Shown: piece by piece, positions 33,903 to 43,530 of the stretch
Layout: each line of letters starts with the position of its first letter
How positions within the stretch are numbered: position 1 is the first letter of the stretch
Position numbers and translations under genes: made by a program
Notes under the pieces: generated by a model
The model's database searches: none
What the model was told of the DNA's origin: nothing
Seen by the model: the letters and a program-made list of their open reading frames with translations, nothing else
Source: JAJZRJ01 sp040757055
GTDB lineage: Bacteria > Desulfobacterota > Desulfobulbia > Desulfobulbales > Desulfurivibrionaceae
Reading direction: 5' to 3'
Assembly (NCBI GenBank): GCA_040757055.1
Contig: JBFLXY010000005.1
Span: 62,001 to 126,000 of the forward strand
DNA: 64,000 nt

Positions 33903-34687
33903 CAGCCCATCGATTCCAGCAGCGACAGGGAGCGGATGGCGTGCCAGCTCGCATCGAGGAAAGGCGCGGCCTTGGGGTTGCGGGAAAAACCGCCGCGGCC
34001 GGTCTGGCAGGAGATGACAAAGGCGCGGGCCGCTGCCGGTTCGGCGGGTTGCGCACCCAGGAGGGCAAGGGCCGCCAGGGCGCTGTGGCAGTTTTCGATG
34101 AAGGAGGTAGTGCCGGGAAAGAAGCCGAAGCCGCCGTCGCCGTTCTGGCTTTGCCGGAGCCAGGCGGCCAACGCAGGGGCCCCGTCTGTCGACTGACCGA
34201 GAAGCCCCTGCAGCGCGAGAAGCATCCGGACATCGCTCACGGTCCGGCGCGTCGGCAGGGCAAGCTCCGGTGCCGGACCGAGCCACGCCCCAGGATCATC
34301 GCCTGCCACCTCGCGGGCCAGACGCGCCGCGTAGTAGCTGGTCGCAAGCGACGGCGAGGCAGCAAGGACAGCCGCGACGTACGCCCGCAGCCGTTGCGTG
34401 TCGAGGGGCACATCCAGACGCCGGCAGGTGGCCAGCAGCTGAAAGGTGGTGGCCAATCCCAGCCAGGGTCTGGCCTGGACCCGGATGAGATATCCGGCCA
34501 GGGCCCTATCCCCGGCTGGCGGGATGGGCGCCGGCACATGCGCCGCCGTGGCCGCCAGCACTCCCGCCGCCATGTAGGTGTCTTCCACCGTGGCCGGCAA
34601 CCGCCGGGTGGCCCCGTAGCCGCCGCTCTCCTTGCGCCGGACCGCGACAAACTCGACCAGTTTTCCGTAGTCAACGGTGCGCGCCAT
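33899..34687 (-). CDS. Prenyltransferase/squalene-cyclase-fold protein
   Basis: A 262-residue protein with repeated alpha-toroid motifs: SGGYGATRRLPATVEDTYMA, NGDGGFGFFPGTTSFIENCHSALAAL and GRGGFSRNP...LDASWHAIRSLSLL. The GGF/GGY turn plus aromatic helix recurs as in prenyltransferase beta subunits and terpene cyclases. No DxDD cyclase motif is seen, so the activity is unknown. AGGAGAG precedes ATG 34687. It follows the radical SAM gene by 57 bases. Confidence 0.7.
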   Translation of the reverse strand: MARTVDYGKLVEFVAVRRKESGGYGATRRLPATVEDTYMAAGVLAATAAHVPAPIPPAGDRALAGYLIRVQARPWLGLATTFQLLATCRRLDVPLDTQRLRAYVAAVLAASPSLATSYYAARLAREVAGDDPGAWLGPAPELALPTRRTVSDVRMLLALQGLLGQSTDGAPALAAWLRQSQNGDGGFGFFPGTTSFIENCHSALAALALLGAQPAEPAAARAFVISCQTGRGGFSRNPKAAPFLDASWHAIRSLSLLESMGC

Positions 34688-34744
34688 CTCTCCTCCCGCG
34701 GCGTGATGCCGCTGGCTCCAGCATAACAGCATCGGCGGCGAAAG

Positions 34745-36415
34745 TCAGGCCCCGGCCGCAGGCAGCAACTCGGCGCGCTGGCGCGGAAGCACGCCCCGCT
34801 CCCGTTCGGGCAGAAAGCAGACCACCCCGTGCGCCGGCGGGTCACGGAAGCCCACCGTTGCCAGCAATACCCCGGAAAAGGGGGCGAAAACCGCGCGCTT
34901 GAAAAATTCGCTGCGGTTCCGCGGGGTGTAGAACGGCGGATACTCCGCGGGCAGACGATGCCAGAGCTGGTCACGGGTCTCCTTCAGCGGCACCGGCTCC
35001 AGGTGGGCCGGCACAAAACGATGGCCGCAGGCAAGCCAATCGTAGCGGAGCAATTCGAGCAGCAGCTCGCGGTCCGGCCGGGTGGCGGCCAGGGACGCGG
35101 CAGCATCGCTCAGCACCTCCTGGGTCCTGGCGCGGCCGAATACCCCCTGCCGACGGCAGAGATCGCGCAGGGCCAGGAAAAAACCGGCGGGATCCGTCTC
35201 CTGCTGCCGGATGTAGCCGAGCAGGCTGCGGAAAAAGCGGTTGTTGCAGAACGCCTCCACCGTCTCGCCGAACCAATAGAGCGCCGCGAGTTCCGCCTGA
35301 TCGAGCCAGCGGCTGGCAAGCAGGCTGTAAGGCGGCTCGCCAGAGGCAACGAGGCCGTACTCCCCAACCTTTTCGGTCAGGGGGGTGCCGGGCAGCACCT
35401 TGAGCAGGCCCATCTGGATATAGTGGGGCGCCAGGGCGAAAGCCTGATTGAACGACTGCCGGAAGCTTTCCCTGGTCTCAAAGGGCAGGCCGAGGATGAG
35501 GTCAAGATGGAGGTGGATGGTGTTCATGGCCGCCAGCGCCCGCAGGCTGGCAAAGGCGCGCTCCAGGTCCGACCGGCGGTTGATCGCCGCCAGCGTCGGG
35601 CCGTGGGTCGATTGCAGGCCGATCTCGAACTGGAAGCGGCCGGGGGGCACCGTGCGCAGAAAATCAAGCAGCGCCGGGGTGAAAAGGTCGGGCGCGATCT
35701 CAAAATGGAAGAGGGTCTCTGCGGGCTGCGCGGCCAGAAATCGCCAGATGGCCAAGGCCCGCTCCGGGTCGGCGTTGAAGGTGCGGTCCACAAAACGGAC
35801 CACCGGCGGCCGGTGGCGAAGGATGCGGGAGAGCTCATCCAACACCGTGGCAAGCTCCTGCCGCTGCACCCCGCTCTGGGCGGCTGAGAGGCAGTAGGAA
35901 CAGGCAAAGGGGCAGCCGCGCGAGGCTTCGTAGTAGATGTGGCGGTTCCGCAGTTCGCCGGCGAAATCCTCGTCCCGAAAGGGCATGCTGAACGGAGCGG
36001 CGTGGTCGCCGCGATATTCCGGAGCCAGCCGGCCGCAGGCCAGATCGGCGTAAAACGCCTCCGGCAATCCCTCCACCGGCCCATGAACAACGGTGGCGTT
36101 GACGCCCGCCGGCAGGTCGAGCCAGGGCGCCTGCGGCCCGCCGAGGACGATGGGCGTCCGCGGAAAAAGCCGGCGCAGGTCGAGGAGCAGCCGCCGCAGA
36201 AAGGCCGCACTCCAGATATAGGCCGAGACAAAAAAGGCATCCGGCTGGTCGGCAGCCACGGCAAGCAGGGTTTCGTGGTGGGGGTCGTTGATGGTGTGCT
36301 GGCGCAGGAGGATCTCCACGCCGGGCAGCCGCGCTGCCAGAGCATTGCGCACATAAAAAAGCGCCGGCGCGGAGTGGGTGTAGCGGGCGTTGGCGGCGAG
36401 GAGGGTTATTTTCAT
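34745..36415 (-). CDS. B12-binding-domain radical SAM protein (DUF4080-type)
   Basis: A 556-residue protein. Residues 1-150 form a cobalamin-binding-like Rossmann domain (ITLLAANARYTHSAPALFYVRN, PIVLGGPQAPW). The radical SAM core has CPFACSYC near residue 175, binding a 4Fe-4S cluster, followed by RFVDRTFNADPERAL, FQFEIGLQSTHGPTL and LHLDLILGLPFETRESF. A C-terminal DUF4080-like region ends the protein. The typical cobalamin His motif is not obvious. Reaction unknown; relatives methylate or rearrange substrates anaerobically. ATG 36415 is preferred over a TTG two codons earlier. Confidence 0.85.
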   Translation of the reverse strand: MKITLLAANARYTHSAPALFYVRNALAARLPGVEILLRQHTINDPHHETLLAVAADQPDAFFVSAYIWSAAFLRRLLLDLRRLFPRTPIVLGGPQAPWLDLPAGVNATVVHGPVEGLPEAFYADLACGRLAPEYRGDHAAPFSMPFRDEDFAGELRNRHIYYEASRGCPFACSYCLSAAQSGVQRQELATVLDELSRILRHRPPVVRFVDRTFNADPERALAIWRFLAAQPAETLFHFEIAPDLFTPALLDFLRTVPPGRFQFEIGLQSTHGPTLAAINRRSDLERAFASLRALAAMNTIHLHLDLILGLPFETRESFRQSFNQAFALAPHYIQMGLLKVLPGTPLTEKVGEYGLVASGEPPYSLLASRWLDQAELAALYWFGETVEAFCNNRFFRSLLGYIRQQETDPAGFFLALRDLCRRQGVFGRARTQEVLSDAAASLAATRPDRELLLELLRYDWLACGHRFVPAHLEPVPLKETRDQLWHRLPAEYPPFYTPRNRSEFFKRAVFAPFSGVLLATVGFRDPPAHGVVCFLPERERGVLPRQRAELLPAAGA

Positions 36416-36528
36416 TGCCAAATATCGCGCTCTTGGGCATCATGAAGGGGTTTGCTGATGATACCGGGTCCGCCCCGGTTTGACAACCGGCCCCCCACCC
36501 TGGGGCGTCGGAACCAGAGACAGAGGCC

Positions 36529-37326
36529 ATGCTTCCCTTTCCTGCCATTGATCCGGTCATCGTCCAGTTCGGCCCGCTGCAGGTCCGCTGGTACGGCCTC
36601 ATGTACGTGCTCGGCTTTACCGCCTCCTATCTCCTGGTCCAGCACCAGATCAAAAAATACCGCCTCGCCCGTTTGGCCGACCACTTCGAGAACCTGAACC
36701 TGGCGCTCATCGTCAGCCTGGTGGTGGGCGCCCGCCTCGGCTACGTGCTCTTCTACAATCCCGGCTACTACCTTGCCCACCCGGCGGAAATCCCGGCCAC
36801 CTGGCAAGGAGGCATGTCGTTCCACGGGGCGCTCGTCGGCCTGCTCGTGGGCGGCTGGCTCTACTGCCGCCGGGCCGGCCTCGACTTCCTCCAGACCGCC
36901 GACGTCTACATCGTCACCACCCCCATCGGCCTGGGGCTGGGGCGGCTCGGAAACTTCATCAACGGCGAACTCTTCGGCCGCGTCACCGACGTGCCGTGGG
37001 CCATGGTCTTTCCCCAGGGCGGCCCGCTGCCCCGCCACCCATCCCAGCTCTACGAATGCCTGCTCGAAGGGGTGGTGCTTTTTGCCCTGCTGTGGAGCGC
37101 GAAAAGCACCTACTGGCGGCGGGACTGGCAGCGCGGCAGCCTGCTCGGCCTCTTCCTCGTCGGCTACGGCGTGATGCGCTCGCTGGTCGAATTTTTCCGC
37201 GAACCCGATGCCCAGCTCGGCATCCTCTTCGGCCTCCTCACCATGGGCCAGCTCCTGAGCGGCCTGATGCTCATCGCCGGTCTCCTGCTCCTGCTGCGGC
37301 CGCGGCGGCGCCAGGCCATGCCTTGA
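36529..37326 (+). CDS. lgt: Prolipoprotein diacylglyceryl transferase Lgt
   Basis: A 265-residue membrane protein with about seven helices. The Lgt signature GRLGNFINGELFGRVTD is present near residue 142, with the catalytic-site region MSFHGALVGLLVGGW and HPSQLYE further on. It transfers diacylglycerol from phosphatidylglycerol to the lipobox cysteine of prolipoproteins such as those encoded here at 27303 and 43531. ATG 36529 gives the family N-terminus. Confidence 0.96.
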   Translation: MLPFPAIDPVIVQFGPLQVRWYGLMYVLGFTASYLLVQHQIKKYRLARLADHFENLNLALIVSLVVGARLGYVLFYNPGYYLAHPAEIPATWQGGMSFHGALVGLLVGGWLYCRRAGLDFLQTADVYIVTTPIGLGLGRLGNFINGELFGRVTDVPWAMVFPQGGPLPRHPSQLYECLLEGVVLFALLWSAKSTYWRRDWQRGSLLGLFLVGYGVMRSLVEFFREPDAQLGILFGLLTMGQLLSGLMLIAGLLLLLRPRRRQAMP

Positions 37327-37429
37327 CGGCAGCGCCGCGCCGTTTTACATTGAAGGGGAACGACCGGCCCTCCGCCGCCAGAGCCATGCGGCAGGAAACC
37401 GACCGCGAACCCCCACCCCGGAGCCACCC

Positions 37430-40183
37430 ATGCACCGAAACTCCGCCGGCAGCCGGCTGAAACTGTTTCCTCTTTTGCTGATCCTTGGTATCATGGCGGC
37501 CATGAATACGCCTGCCGCCCTGGCCCAGGAAATCGCCCCCCGCCTGCACAAAACCGTCCTGCCCAACGGTCTGTCGGTGATCGTCAAGGAGACGCCGGGC
37601 ACCCATGTCGCCACCGTCCAGATATGGGTCAAGGCGGGCAGCATCTACGAATCGCCGAGGGAGGCGGGAATCACCCACCTCATCGAGCACATGATCTTCA
37701 AGGGCACGCCGAGCCGGCCGCCGGGCCAGGTAGCGGCAGAGATCGAGGCGGTGGGCGGGCGGATCAACGCCTACACCTCCTACGAATACACCGTCTATCA
37801 TGCCACGCTCACCGCGCGGCACTGGCCCACGGCGCTCAATGTCCTCACCGATGCGGTGCTCCACTCCACCTTCGATCCAGCGGAACTGGAGCGGGAAAAA
37901 CTGGTGGTGCTGGAGGAGATCCGCATGCGCCGGGACCGGCCCAACGTCCGCCTCTATGAAGAGCTGATGGCCGCGGCCTACACCATCCACCCCTACCGGC
38001 TTCCGATCAGCGGGAGCGAGGAAAGCGTTTCCGCCATCAGCCGCGACGACATCCTCGCCTATCTTGCCAGCCATTACGTGCCGGAGAACTTCACCGTGGT
38101 GGTGGTGGGCGATGTGGAATCCGGCGAGATCATGAGGCAGGTGGCCGCCACGCTGGGCACGCTGTCCCGCGGCACCACCCCGCCGCCGGTCAGCCCGCAG
38201 GAGCCGGAGCAGCAGGCGCCGCGCCTCTTTCTCCAGACCGATGCCATCAACCAGACCCATCTGGCCATTGCCTTTCCCATCCCCGCCTTTGCCCACCCCG
38301 ACACGGCGGCTCTCGACGTCCTCGCCCATATCCTCGGCAACGGCGAGGTCTCGCGGCTTTACGAGAATCTGCGCAACGAACAGGGGCTGGTCTATCGCGT
38401 CGACGCCTCGGCCTTCACCCCGCGCGATCCGGGGCTGCTGGAGATCACCGCCGTGCTCGATGCAACCAACGCCCAGGCGGCGATCAAGGGGGCGCTCACC
38501 GAGTCCTTCCGGCTGAAATACGCCCTGGTCAGCGCCGAGGAGCTGGTCCGCGCCAAGCGGAACCTCGAAAGCGACTTTGTCTTCAACCTGGAAAAGGCCG
38601 AGGGCCAGGCCCGGGTGCTGGGCTCCTTCGAGATGCTCACCGGCGACCCGCGGGAGGAGGAATATCTCAGCCAGGTGCGCGCCGTGACCCGCGAGGATGT
38701 CCAGCGGGTGGCAACCAAATATCTGCACCCTTCCCGGATCACGGTCGGCTTCATGAGCCCCGGGGAAAACGGGGTGAAGCTGGCGGCCAATGGCCTTGCC
38801 GAGATCATCGCCGAGGCAGAGGCCATCGCCCATCGGCCCGCCGCCGCCACCCCAGCCGCCCGTGGCGGCGCGGCCAGACCCCTCGCCAGCTACCGCCTCG
38901 ACAACGGCATCCGCCTGCTGGTTCGTGAAAACCCGGAAATCCCCACCGTCTCCATCCAGGCAGTCCTGCCCGGCGGGCTGCGCAGCGAAACGGTGCGGAC
39001 CAATGGCGCCTTCGCTTTTTTGAGCGAGCTGCTGCCCAAGGGCACCGCCCGGATGAACGCCCAGGAGCTGGCCCGCACCATCGCCGACATGGCGGGCAGC
39101 ATCACCGGCTTCAACGGCAAGAACACCTTCGGCGTCAAGGCTGATTTTCTCGCCCGCTTCGGCGATGAGGCGCTGGTGCTGCTGCGCGACATCCTCCGCA
39201 CCCCGGCCTTCGACGCGGAGGAGGCGGAGAAGATACGGCCCGAACTCCTGGCCCAGCTCAAGACCCAGGAGGATGCGCTGCCCTCCGTGGCCTTCCGTGA
39301 ATTCAACAAGCATCTTTTCCAGGGCCACCCCTACGGACTCAACGCCCTGGGCAGCGAAGAGGCGCTGCGCGCCTTCACCGTCGAACAGCTTCGCTCCATT
39401 TACGCCGAACACGCCCGGCCCGACCGGCTGGTCCTGGCCGTGGCCGGAGACGTAAAGGCGGAACGGGTGAAGGCGGAAGTGGAGCGCCTCTTCGGCGACT
39501 GGCCCCGTCCGCCGGCTCCCGTCACCGCCCTCACCGAAGAGAGCGTGCTGCTGCCGGAACCTCCCTATGCTCCCCGTCTAGTCAGGATCCCGCGGAGCAG
39601 GGAGCAGGTGCACCTCATCGTCGGCTTCCTCGGCACCACCCTGACCAGTCCGGACCGCTACGCCCTGGAGGTGCTCGACACCGTGCTCTCCGGCCAGAGC
39701 GGCCGGCTCTTCACCGAGCTGCGCGACAGGCAGAGCCTCGCCTACAGCCTTTCCTCCTTTTCGCTCTTCGGCACCGACACCGGCTCCTTCGGCATTTACA
39801 TCGGCACCAGTCCGGACAAGCAGGAGGACGCGGTCCGCGCCATCTGGCAGGAACTCTACCGCATCCGCGACAACGAGATCAGCCCGGCGGAACTGGCCAA
39901 GGCCAGGAACGTGCTGATCAGCAACTACCAGCTGGGGTTGCAGACCAACAACGCCCAGGCAATGGAGATGGCGCTGAACGAAATCTACGGCCTGGGCGAC
40001 GATTACGGCAGCCGCTACGTGCAGGCCATCGAGCAGGTGGATGCCGCCTCCGTGCTGGCCGCAGCCCGCAAGTACATCGAGCCTGAGCGCCATGTCATGA
40101 TCACCGTAGGCAACGGCGGCGCCCCCCGCCCGGCAACGCCAGCGCCGGCCGGGCCGCAACCTTCCGCGACGAGCACGCCATGA
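37430..40183 (+). CDS. M16 zinc protease, two fused units
   Basis: A 917-residue secreted or periplasmic insulinase-family protease with a signal sequence ending at ALAQ. The N-terminal unit has the inverted zinc motif HLIEH near residues 82-86 and the downstream Glu in VVLEEIRMRR near 163, so it is catalytic. The second unit (from about 475) shows the same fold, but the zinc motif position reads FAFLSELLPKG, so it is inactive, as in PqqL/pitrilysin-like enzymes with one dead half. It probably degrades peptides or misfolded proteins in the envelope. It overlaps rpe by four bases. Confidence 0.92.
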   Translation: MHRNSAGSRLKLFPLLLILGIMAAMNTPAALAQEIAPRLHKTVLPNGLSVIVKETPGTHVATVQIWVKAGSIYESPREAGITHLIEHMIFKGTPSRPPGQVAAEIEAVGGRINAYTSYEYTVYHATLTARHWPTALNVLTDAVLHSTFDPAELEREKLVVLEEIRMRRDRPNVRLYEELMAAAYTIHPYRLPISGSEESVSAISRDDILAYLASHYVPENFTVVVVGDVESGEIMRQVAATLGTLSRGTTPPPVSPQEPEQQAPRLFLQTDAINQTHLAIAFPIPAFAHPDTAALDVLAHILGNGEVSRLYENLRNEQGLVYRVDASAFTPRDPGLLEITAVLDATNAQAAIKGALTESFRLKYALVSAEELVRAKRNLESDFVFNLEKAEGQARVLGSFEMLTGDPREEEYLSQVRAVTREDVQRVATKYLHPSRITVGFMSPGENGVKLAANGLAEIIAEAEAIAHRPAAATPAARGGAARPLASYRLDNGIRLLVRENPEIPTVSIQAVLPGGLRSETVRTNGAFAFLSELLPKGTARMNAQELARTIADMAGSITGFNGKNTFGVKADFLARFGDEALVLLRDILRTPAFDAEEAEKIRPELLAQLKTQEDALPSVAFREFNKHLFQGHPYGLNALGSEEALRAFTVEQLRSIYAEHARPDRLVLAVAGDVKAERVKAEVERLFGDWPRPPAPVTALTEESVLLPEPPYAPRLVRIPRSREQVHLIVGFLGTTLTSPDRYALEVLDTVLSGQSGRLFTELRDRQSLAYSLSSFSLFGTDTGSFGIYIGTSPDKQEDAVRAIWQELYRIRDNEISPAELAKARNVLISNYQLGLQTNNAQAMEMALNEIYGLGDDYGSRYVQAIEQVDAASVLAAARKYIEPERHVMITVGNGGAPRPATPAPAGPQPSATSTP

Positions 40184-40857
40184 GCAACGCCATGCAGCAA
40201 CTGATGATCGCCCCCTCGATTCTCTCCGCCGACTTCGCCCGCCTGGGCGAGGAGATTGCCGCCGTGGAGCAGGCCGGCGCCGAGGTGATCCACATCGACG
40301 TCATGGACGGCCACTTTGTGCCGAACATCACCATCGGCCCGCTGGTGGTGCAGGCGGCGCGCAAGGTGACCAGACTGCCCCTCGACGTCCACCTGATGAT
40401 CGAGAATCCCGACCGCTACCTCGACGCCTTTGCCGAGGCGGGCGCCGACTGGATCACCGTGCATGTGGAAACCGGCTACCACCTGCACCGGACCGTGCGC
40501 CGCATCCGCGACCTGGGCAAAAAATCGGGCGTGGTGCTCAACCCCGCCACCCCGCTCGCCACCCTCGACTACCTCCTGGAGGAAATCGATCTGGTGATGC
40601 TGATGAGCGTCAACCCCGGCTTTGGCGGGCAGTCGTTCATCCCCTCGGCCCTCGCCAAGATCCGGGCCTTGAAGGCGATGATCGACCAGCGAGGGCTTTC
40701 CGTGGGGATCGAGGTGGATGGCGGCATCACGCCGGCCACCATCGGCGAGGTATACAAGGCCGGAGCCAACATCTTCGTGGCCGGCTCGGCCATCTTCGGC
40801 AGGGACGATTACGCCAGGGAAATCGCGGCGATGAAGGCGGCCTGCGCCGGCCGGTAA
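40180..40857 (+). CDS. rpe: Ribulose-phosphate 3-epimerase
   Basis: A 225-residue TIM barrel with the family motifs APSILSADFARLGEE, HIDVMDGHFVPNIT, LDVHLMIENP, VMLMSVNPGFGGQ and the catalytic Asp in EVDGGI. It interconverts ribulose-5-phosphate and xylulose-5-phosphate. ATG 40180 overlaps the protease stop; a Met five codons later is possible. Confidence 0.96.
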   Translation: MSNAMQQLMIAPSILSADFARLGEEIAAVEQAGAEVIHIDVMDGHFVPNITIGPLVVQAARKVTRLPLDVHLMIENPDRYLDAFAEAGADWITVHVETGYHLHRTVRRIRDLGKKSGVVLNPATPLATLDYLLEEIDLVMLMSVNPGFGGQSFIPSALAKIRALKAMIDQRGLSVGIEVDGGITPATIGEVYKAGANIFVAGSAIFGRDDYAREIAAMKAACAGR

Positions 40858-40866
40858 CCGCGACGC

Positions 40867-40896
40867 AAAAAAGGGCGCCGACTCTCGGGCGCCCTT
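40867..40896 (-). terminator. Terminator of the FlgO/FliM-motif operon
   Basis: AAGGGCGCC/GGCGCCCTT stem with an eight-base loop; on the minus strand it runs into six T residues, so it ends the leftward operon. For rpe on the plus strand it lacks a T run and would be weak. Confidence 0.8.
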
Positions 40897-40923
40897 GTCA
40901 ACTCGGTTTTCCCGAGAACGATT

Positions 40924-42963
40924 CTACAATCTCCCCGGATACGCACCCAGCGGCAGGGCCGGCTCCGGCGCCACCCCCCCCTCCGGCATTCCCCGCCACA
41001 ACGCACTCGGACTCCTCCGCCGGGCCTCGACCCCCACGGTAATGGTGCGGGTCGCGCGGCGGCCGAAGGCATCGGTGACCGTTACCTGCACCACTGGCTG
41101 CGGCGCGGTTTCGCGGCTGAAGAACGAAGGCATGACAAAGGCCACGGCGGAAGAGTGGGCATTCATCGGTTCCAGCAGAATCGCGGCGCCGCCCACCTGC
41201 TCCCATTTGAAGGTCAGCGCCTCGGGCGTTGCGCTGCGGGTGGCCCGCACATCGAGCACCACGGTGGCCCCGATGGGATAGGCGTCGGCCAGCGGCTTGA
41301 CGACCACTTCCGGCGCCGAGCCTCCTGGCACGACCCGCACCATGAGTTGCCTGGTCGGCGAGGCGACGCCGGCCTTGTGGAAACGGTAGCGGATGGTCTC
41401 GGTGCCGTGGAAGTAGCGCTGCGGCTGATAGCGGTGCTGCGCCGGGCCCAGGCCGCTCAGTTCGCCGCCAGCCAGCCCGGCCTCAACGATCTCGACCTGC
41501 ACGGCGCTGCTGTATGCCGCACGGTTGGCCTTCTGCCACACCTTCTTCCAGTCGATGACGAGCGGCTGGCCGCTCAGGGTGGAGAGCGCCACGTCCACCG
41601 CCCTGACCACCGGCCTGGCGGGTTTGGCCACCTTGGCCGCCTCCTTCTTCGCCTCTGCCTGCTGCCGCAGGTCGCGACCAACGATGCGGATGCGGCCAGG
41701 CGGGCTGGCATCCTTGCCGTCGGCGGCCAGGAACTCCACCGTATCCTCGCCCGGGAAATCGGGATTGGGAAGATAGGTGAGGCTGGGCAGCTCGCCGGAC
41801 AGGCGGCCGTGCTCGGGCGGCTTGACGATCTCGAACTGGAGCTTGTCGTGGTCGGCGTCCTGGGCGGTGAGGGTAATGGCGGCGGTGTTGCTCGCCTCGT
41901 CGATGCGGACCTCCTCATCCTTGACGGTGGGCGGATGGTTGGCCGGCGGCGCCGGGGCGACCGTCCTGGCCTGCTCCGCCACCGGCAGCGGCGGAGGCGG
42001 AGCCACGGTTTTGGGGCGGGTCATGAAATAGTATGCCCCGCCCCCCAGCGCCAGCATGGCGACGACAGCGATGCCTATTGTGGACTTGCTGATTGAGGAT
42101 GACATGGCGGCAGATGGTTTCCCTCCCCCTTTGGTCCCGAGTGATTCCTCCCCGGCTGCCAGCAGGGCGGTAAGATCCTCCTGCTGACTGCCGGTGTCGG
42201 CGAACATGTCTTCCGCTGCGGCCTTGGCGGCGGATGCCTTTTTTTCGGCCGGCAGCGCGGTTTCATCCGGAATGTCGGGGATGCTGTCGTCGAAGGCGAA
42301 GGCATCGGCGGCAAAACCGGAATCATCAAGGGCGAAATCATCAGCGCCCGAACCTGCTTCGTGCAGCACATCCGAAAAGGTGATGGTCTCCGCCCCCGGC
42401 TCATCGGCCGAAACGGTCCTGGTTTCGGAGGCGGGCGCGCTGGCCACCGTGGCCTCCTCGGTCGGCCCCAGGCCGATGGAACCGAAGAGTTCGTCCATCT
42501 CCTCCTGGCTCGGCGCCTCTTCCCCCTCGGTCAGCGGCGATCCCTTGTCCGGCGCCGGACTGGCAAAAAGGCTGTCGATGTCCGACTGATCCAGCCCCAC
42601 CTCGCCCGCCGGGGCCGGGGTGGCGGCCGGGGCCGAATCGCCGCCGAGCAGCTCGTCGATGCCGGCCTGGGTCAGATCTTCCCCTGCTTCGGCAGGGGCG
42701 GATTGCGGAGGCGGAGGCGCCGCCGACGCGGCCCCGGCCTCGCCAAAGAGGGAGTCGATGTCCGACTGGTCCAGCTCCAGGGCGCTTTCGTCGGCGGCCG
42801 CAGGTGCTGGAGCCGGAGCCGAACCGCCGCCGAGCAGGGCATCGATATCCGACTGGTCGAGTTCGCCGCCGGCGGCAGCTGCCGCGCCGGCATTCGCCGG
42901 TTCTTCGTCAAGGTCGGCCAACCAGTCGTCGATTTCGCCGGTGCCTTTTGCTTCGTCCGCCAT
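40924..42963 (-). CDS. Membrane-spanning protein with five FliM-like motifs and Ig/cadherin-like periplasmic domain
   Basis: A 679-residue protein in three parts. Residues 1-290 are acidic, Ala/Pro-rich and probably disordered, with five copies of a motif like the FliM N-terminal CheY-binding peptide (LSQxEIDALL): LDQSDIDALL at 35, LDQSDIDSLF at 64, LTQAGIDELL at 97, LDQSDIDSLF at 124 and PSQEEMDELF at 151. One membrane helix follows (about 293-314), then a periplasmic part with a cadherin-like tandem domain (NHPPTVKDEEV ... AAITLTAQDADHDKLQFEIV, about 340-425) and a second beta-rich region to the end. The motif copies face the cytoplasm. Last gene of an operon with two FlgO-family proteins; function unknown. 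Confidence 0.7.
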   Translation of the reverse strand: MADEAKGTGEIDDWLADLDEEPANAGAAAAAGGELDQSDIDALLGGGSAPAPAPAAADESALELDQSDIDSLFGEAGAASAAPPPPQSAPAEAGEDLTQAGIDELLGGDSAPAATPAPAGEVGLDQSDIDSLFASPAPDKGSPLTEGEEAPSQEEMDELFGSIGLGPTEEATVASAPASETRTVSADEPGAETITFSDVLHEAGSGADDFALDDSGFAADAFAFDDSIPDIPDETALPAEKKASAAKAAAEDMFADTGSQQEDLTALLAAGEESLGTKGGGKPSAAMSSSISKSTIGIAVVAMLALGGGAYYFMTRPKTVAPPPPLPVAEQARTVAPAPPANHPPTVKDEEVRIDEASNTAAITLTAQDADHDKLQFEIVKPPEHGRLSGELPSLTYLPNPDFPGEDTVEFLAADGKDASPPGRIRIVGRDLRQQAEAKKEAAKVAKPARPVVRAVDVALSTLSGQPLVIDWKKVWQKANRAAYSSAVQVEIVEAGLAGGELSGLGPAQHRYQPQRYFHGTETIRYRFHKAGVASPTRQLMVRVVPGGSAPEVVVKPLADAYPIGATVVLDVRATRSATPEALTFKWEQVGGAAILLEPMNAHSSAVAFVMPSFFSRETAPQPVVQVTVTDAFGRRATRTITVGVEARRRSPSALWRGMPEGGVAPEPALPLGAYPGRL

Positions 42964-42994
42964 TCGCTTCCGCCCGCGTGATCGTGAGGTACGG

Positions 42995-43513
42995 CTACAT
43001 CACCACGTAACTGTGCAGCGCCCGGTAAATCGGCTCGGACATCTCCACCGTCACCACATAGGAACGCCATTCGCCCCGGCTGTTGCGGCCGCTCATGTGG
43101 ATGCGCAGATACCCGTCCACCTCCTGCAGCAGGCCGCGCAGGCGCTGCTCGCTGCCGGCCGGGCCCGGCTGGGCCACCGCCTCGTTGTTAATGCCGGCGC
43201 TCATCTGATCGGCCAGGGTGGCGCCCAGCAGGGTTACCCGCGGGGCCACGGAAAACTCGCCCACCACCTGAAAGGGCTCCACCGCCACCGGGGACGCCCC
43301 GAAGAAATTGTAAAAACGCTCCATGGCATCATCACAGACGATGGTCACCAGGTGGGAGAGCGAGGCGTAATTGCTGCCGGCCGGCTCCGGCTTGGCCACC
43401 ACCGGCTCGCCGCTGACCCCGTCCATGGCGGACGCCGGTGCCGCCGCCCCCATACCCACGACCATGGCCAAGAGGCAGGCTGCGCCGATTCGTGCCAGAT
43501 CTTTCGTTGTCAT
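42995..43513 (-). CDS. Secreted protein of unknown function in the FlgO-family operon
   Basis: A 172-residue protein with a signal peptide (ARIGAACLLAMVVGMGAAAPASA). The mature part (about 145 residues) has one Cys in TIVCDDAMERFYNFFG and a C-terminal beta-rich segment (GYLRIHMSGRNSRGEWRSYVVTVEMSEPIYRALH). No family recognised. It lies 17 bases after the second FlgO-family gene and 31 bases before the membrane-spanning gene, so it is probably translated with them and acts in the periplasm. Confidence 0.65.
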   Translation of the reverse strand: MTTKDLARIGAACLLAMVVGMGAAAPASAMDGVSGEPVVAKPEPAGSNYASLSHLVTIVCDDAMERFYNFFGASPVAVEPFQVVGEFSVAPRVTLLGATLADQMSAGINNEAVAQPGPAGSEQRLRGLLQEVDGYLRIHMSGRNSRGEWRSYVVTVEMSEPIYRALHSYVVM

Positions 43514-43530
43514 AGCTGTTCCCTGCTCCT

